From: Caldifarciminota bacterium
GTDB lineage: Bacteria > Hydrothermota > Hydrothermia > LBFQ01 > DSFT01
Assembly (NCBI GenBank): GCA_015494735.1
Contig: WGAQ01000047.1
Span: 1 to 8,170, forward strand
Reading direction: 5' to 3'
DNA: 8,170 nt
Below the pieces are notes generated by a model. That model saw nothing but the letters and a program-made list of their open reading frames with translations, did no database searches and was not told the origin of the DNA. Position 1 is the stretch's first letter. Each line of letters begins with the position of its first letter. Made by a program: the position numbers and the translations under genes. Below, one piece after another: positions 5,763-8,170 of the stretch.

Positions 5763-6975
5763 ATATCCAGTCCGCTATGAAGATGTTGAATTCCCTTCTA
5801 TCCTTTCCATTCCTGTTGGAGGTCCAGATGAGCTTCTTTCCATCCCTGGTGAACATGGGGAATGCGTTGAAACCACCGGAATGTGTAACCCTTCTGAGGT
5901 TGCTCCCGTCTATTCCTATTATGTATAATTCAAAGGAGAAGCCACCCGGCTCGTGCATGTTGGATGCGAAAATGATTTCCTTTTCGGAAGGTAGAAAGTA
6001 GGGAGCGAAGTTGGCCACGTTGGTGTCGGTCTTCGTCACCTGCCATAAACTGTCGGTCTTAGTGTCATAGACGTAAATTTCCACATGGGTGGGTTTCACG
6101 AGGCCCTTCGACAGCAGACTCCTGAATTCCTTTATCGCCCCGCTGTCCGCGAGATGGTTGGCTCTGAATACGATATACCTGCCGGAGGGACTGAACATGG
6201 CTCCACCATCGTATCCGGGGAAACTGGTTATCCTGTCGGGTATCTTCTGCCCCATAAAGGGATTCAGGGTATAAAGGTCCAGGTCCCCATCCATGGATGA
6301 GGTGAACACGATGGTTCCATCGGGGGCATTGCCCTCCGCTTCCGCATCGTACCCATCGCTGGCCACGAGAAGGGTCTCCCTCCCGCTGACCAGATCCTTC
6401 ATGAATAAATCGTAATTAAACAGGGGCCAGACGTATATGCCCTTCTTCATGTAATCATGTACAAGGGGATTCCTGGGGCACTTTCCATCGTAGTGGAGTC
6501 TGGTGCTCGAATAGACCACTGTGTCCTCCGTTATGAACCATCCGCAGGTCGTCCTCCCCCTTCCGTCGGACACCATCATGAGGGGAAATCCGCTCGTATC
6601 CATTATGAACATCTGGTCGCACTCGTAGGCTCCCTTCACGAAGGTCCCGGAGACATCTATACCCGAAAGGACCCTGCTGATATGGGAAGAGTCCACCAGG
6701 CCCGGCACCACCACCATTCTATCCCCATCGGAAAGGGTCCGGATTACGAATTCCTCATATCCAGCATCCCTGAGGGATTTCTCCAGACGGGGCAGGTGGA
6801 ACGGGTCCACCTTCACGTACAGGGCCCCCTTCCCCTTGTACTGGAAAATAATCTTCTGGCCTGAAGGGGAAAAGTATGCTTCCGCATTCTCGCCTTCGAA
6901 TGTGAGCTGCCTGACATTGGTGAAGAACTGCTCCTCACCCGGAAAGATGAGTTGTGCAAAGAGATATACGAGCAT
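5749..6975 (-). CDS. TolB-type PD40 beta-propeller protein with a SPOR-like insertion
   Basis: The protein has 408 aa. PD40/TolB repeats are clear: VRQLTFEGENAEAYFSPSG (21-39), DGYDAEAEGNAPDGTIVFTS (207-226), GYDGGAMFSPSGRYIVF (254-270), FAPYFLPSEKEIIFASN (323-339) and GGFNAFPMFTRDGKKLIW (367-384). RTTCGWF (141-147) and the later Cys at 166 are landmarks of the FCB-type TolB family, as is the ending FNIFIADW. In homologues as I remember them, the FQ that closes the first strand runs almost directly into YxCDQIF; here about 68 residues (49-116) separate them, with a SPOR-like pattern. The leader MLVYLFAQLIF is very short and an in-frame TAA lies four codons upstream, so no longer signal is possible. 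Probably periplasmic or envelope-associated. No enzyme motif and no lipobox. The 14-nt overlap with trmI suggests coexpression. Confidence 0.88.
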   Translation of the reverse strand: MLVYLFAQLIFPGEEQFFTNVRQLTFEGENAEAYFSPSGQKIIFQYKGKGALYVKVDPFHLPRLEKSLRDAGYEEFVIRTLSDGDRMVVVPGLVDSSHISRVLSGIDVSGTFVKGAYECDQMFIMDTSGFPLMMVSDGRGRTTCGWFITEDTVVYSSTRLHYDGKCPRNPLVHDYMKKGIYVWPLFNYDLFMKDLVSGRETLLVASDGYDAEAEGNAPDGTIVFTSSMDGDLDLYTLNPFMGQKIPDRITSFPGYDGGAMFSPSGRYIVFRANHLADSGAIKEFRSLLSKGLVKPTHVEIYVYDTKTDSLWQVTKTDTNVANFAPYFLPSEKEIIFASNMHEPGGFSFELYIIGIDGSNLRRVTHSGGFNAFPMFTRDGKKLIWTSNRNGKDRREFNIFIADWIYEGE

Positions 6976-6981
6976 GCGGAA

Positions 6982-6987
6982 ATTTTA
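6982..6987 (-). promoter_or_regulatory. Putative -10 element of the TolB-type gene
   Basis: TAAAAT on the minus strand lies 6 nt before the ATG at 6975, so the expected transcription start falls on or next to the A of the ATG. There is no Shine-Dalgarno. No good -35 box is visible 16-18 nt upstream. Confidence 0.35.
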
Positions 6988-7031
6988 CGCTCTTTCAGAC
7001 ATGATTCCCGAAATGGAATGATATGGGCGAT

Positions 7032-7055
7032 AAAAAATATGAATGGAGCATCCAT
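7032..7055 (-). terminator. Weak hairpin plus T-run downstream of the patatin gene
   Basis: On the minus strand ATGGA-TGC-TCCAT forms a 5-bp stem (7055-7043), extendable by one G-U pair, followed five nucleotides later by six T (7037-7032). It is the only hairpin/T-run in the 215-nt spacer. The stem is short and AT-rich and lies 136 nt after the patatin stop, so the call is tentative. Confidence 0.35.
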
Positions 7056-7190
7056 CACAATCTCAACCGGGACCACAGGACAATTCCCTCATAATTCTCC
7101 GATTTTTCGGCACTCCGGGTCCCCATAGTTTTGCACCTTCAGGATTAACCGAATACGGGTGGGGGTGCAGACTTTACCTGGACACTGGAA
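7056..7190. other. Non-coding spacer with two nested inverted repeats
   Basis: No credible gene is seen. One inverted repeat is TGCACC (7132-7137) with GGTGCA (7164-7169), enclosing a small CCG/CGG hairpin at 7149-7158. A second is GGGACC (7069-7074) with GGTCCC (7118-7123), enclosing CCGA/TCGG at 7099-7110. Six-base arms at such spacings are expected by chance about twice in a segment this size, so a structured RNA is possible but not supported beyond the pattern. Confidence 0.3.
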
Positions 7191-8084
7191 TCAATGGAAA
7201 TCCTTCAATTTCTCGCGGGCCGCCCTGTAACCTGCCTCTATCACGGACGCCACATCCACGTGCTCGAAGTCGAAGGGGTCCACATCCAGGGACACATCTA
7301 TCCACACGTGGGGCGAATGCAGTCTATGGGTAAGGCCTATCTGGGCTGACTGCATGAGGCGGAGAGAGCGGATACTGATGGAAAAGATGTTGTTCTCCTT
7401 GATATCGTGGAGGGTTCCTCTCAGCGACTCAATAAGGGTCCTGGAACTGGAAGATTCCTCGGGGGCATGTGCCTCTTCCAGCACGGGTTCGGGTTCCCTC
7501 CTGGTCAGGACATTCACAGCGATAATCCTGCGGGGATTCAAAAGGCGGGCCACACTAACCGGAACGGTTTCCACCACCCCTCCATCCACGAGCAGTCTGC
7601 CCTCCATCCGCACGGGCTCTATCAATCCGGGGATTGCGATGCTTGCCCTTATGGCAGACCAGACCAGTCCCCTGTGAAACACCACATATTCGAATCTCGA
7701 GATGTCGGCGGCGTTGAAGTATGCGGGGATTTTCAATTCATCGAAAGTTATACCTCCAAAGATTCTTCTAAGAAACGCATCTATTCTTCGGGAATCCACG
7801 AGCCCCATGGCAGAGGGTTTGAATCGGAAGTATTCAGCAAATCCTCCCCTGTCCCTGTACAGAGCCCTTACGAAGGATTCCATGCCGGAGGAGCTGAAAC
7901 CCATCGCATAGAGACCGCCGATTATGGAGCCCATGGAGCATCCCACCACAGCATCTATATGGATACCCTTCTCCTCTATGGCCCTGAGGACCCCGATGTG
8001 GGCAAGTCCCCTTATGGAACCTCCTCCAAGGACCAGAACGTTACCCGCCCCGGATTTCTTCCAGAGATTTCTTAAGGATATCAT
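7191..8084 (-). CDS. Patatin-like phospholipase (RssA/YchK type)
   Basis: The protein has 297 aa. NVLVLGGGSIRGLAHIGVL (15-33) is the glycine-rich oxyanion loop, VVGCSMGSIIGGLYAMG (46-62) holds the nucleophile Ser50 in GxSxG, and LLVDGGVVETVPV (164-176) supplies the dyad Asp167 in DGG. All catalytic elements are intact. Family activity: a Ser-Asp acyl hydrolase acting on phospholipids or lysophospholipids, usually cytoplasmic or at the inner membrane; the substrate cannot be told. The C-terminal third (from about 210) has a Ser/Glu-rich linker and then a helical region that fits bacterial short-form patatins. There is no signal peptide or POTRA/barrel extension, so this is not the outer-membrane PlpD type. 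The ATG lies 44 nt inside the upstream thioredoxin-like gene. No other ATG, GTG or TTG start precedes the glycine loop, so the overlap seems real and translation is probably coupled. Confidence 0.94.
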   Translation of the reverse strand: MISLRNLWKKSGAGNVLVLGGGSIRGLAHIGVLRAIEEKGIHIDAVVGCSMGSIIGGLYAMGFSSSGMESFVRALYRDRGGFAEYFRFKPSAMGLVDSRRIDAFLRRIFGGITFDELKIPAYFNAADISRFEYVVFHRGLVWSAIRASIAIPGLIEPVRMEGRLLVDGGVVETVPVSVARLLNPRRIIAVNVLTRREPEPVLEEAHAPEESSSSRTLIESLRGTLHDIKENNIFSISIRSLRLMQSAQIGLTHRLHSPHVWIDVSLDVDPFDFEHVDVASVIEAGYRAAREKLKDFH

Positions 8085-8170
8085 AGGTCACCGGTCCCTT
8101 GAAATGCATCCTGATGATTCCCGAAGAGTCTATGATGATGGTCTCGGGAACTCCGTTTATGCCATAATCC
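8041..8170 (-). CDS. TlpA/ResA/CcmG-type thioredoxin-fold protein, C-terminal 43 residues (5' end outside window)
   Basis: The open frame enters from the window edge and ends at a TAA at 8041-8043. The visible residues start DYGINGVPETIIIDSSGIIR and end in KKSLEEIRGG. GVPET followed by a hydrophobic strand and DxxGxI is the cis-proline segment and next strand of the TlpA/ResA/DsbE(CcmG) group; GVPETF-x-ID is especially CcmG/ResA-like. The CxxC active site would lie upstream and is not visible, so redox activity is unproven. Such proteins are normally exported and reduce periplasmic disulfides, often for cytochrome c maturation. The gene overlaps the patatin start by 44 nt. The product is secure to superfamily level only. 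Confidence 0.85.
   Translation of the reverse strand, partial: DYGINGVPETIIIDSSGIIRMHFKGPVTYDILKKSLEEIRGG

Noticed and set aside
5037..5780. A 247-codon plus-strand frame opposite trmI
   Set aside because: The trmI frame carries all family motifs; the antisense translation is rich in His, Pro and Arg and matches nothing recognisable.
6813..7076. An 87-codon minus-strand frame overlapping the TolB-type gene start
   Set aside because: It is out of frame with the TolB-type gene, and its largest part is a shifted translation of it. I considered a frameshifted signal peptide, but the real frame needs no repair.
7407..8075. A 222-codon plus-strand frame opposite the patatin gene
   Set aside because: Shadow of an intact catalytic patatin; no ribosome binding site and no domain pattern.

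Overview
The window reads as ordinary bacterial chromosome from a diderm (outer-membrane) bacterium, probably a thermophile. It has mixed AGA/AGG/CGN arginine codons and a TrmI-type tRNA m1A58 methyltransferase, which in bacteria is typical of, but not exclusive to, thermophiles. It also carries a PorV-like outer-membrane barrel with a C-terminal FlgD/CHU_C-like Ig domain and a TolB-type propeller of a form seen across the FCB superphylum and related candidate phyla. My best guess is an uncultured FCB-like or WOR-3/Hydrothermae-like lineage; this is inference from gene content and is not proven. No mobile element, CRISPR array, rRNA or tRNA was found.

All genes except one small cold-shock gene lie on the minus strand, so the layout is given in transcription order from the right end. 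(1) 8170-7191: the last 43 residues of a TlpA/ResA/CcmG-type thioredoxin-fold protein, overlapped by 44 nt by a patatin-like phospholipase. A 215-nt spacer with a weak hairpin/T-run terminator follows. (2) 6975-4992: a TolB-type beta-propeller whose first blade appears to contain an inserted SPOR-like domain, overlapping by 14 nt a trmI tRNA methyltransferase. (3) 4770-4967, plus strand: a 65-aa cold-shock protein convergent to trmI; a 24-nt inverted repeat fills the gap. (4) 4699-1: thpR (RNA 2',3'-cyclic phosphodiesterase), a PorV-like barrel, an 868-aa TPR protein whose ATG overlaps the previous stop codon (ATGA), and the start of a TolQ/ExbB-family proton-channel gene that leaves the window.

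The barrel, TPR and ExbB/TolQ genes look like one translationally coupled unit, plausibly an energised envelope module joining an inner-membrane motor, a periplasmic or membrane-associated TPR scaffold and an outer-membrane barrel. Three RNA-acting genes (thpR, csp, trmI) sit between the envelope genes. Two cross-cutting oddities are very short N-terminal leaders on the predicted exported proteins, and -10-like hexamers 6-9 nt upstream of three ATGs that lack Shine-Dalgarno sequences, which suggests leaderless mRNAs.
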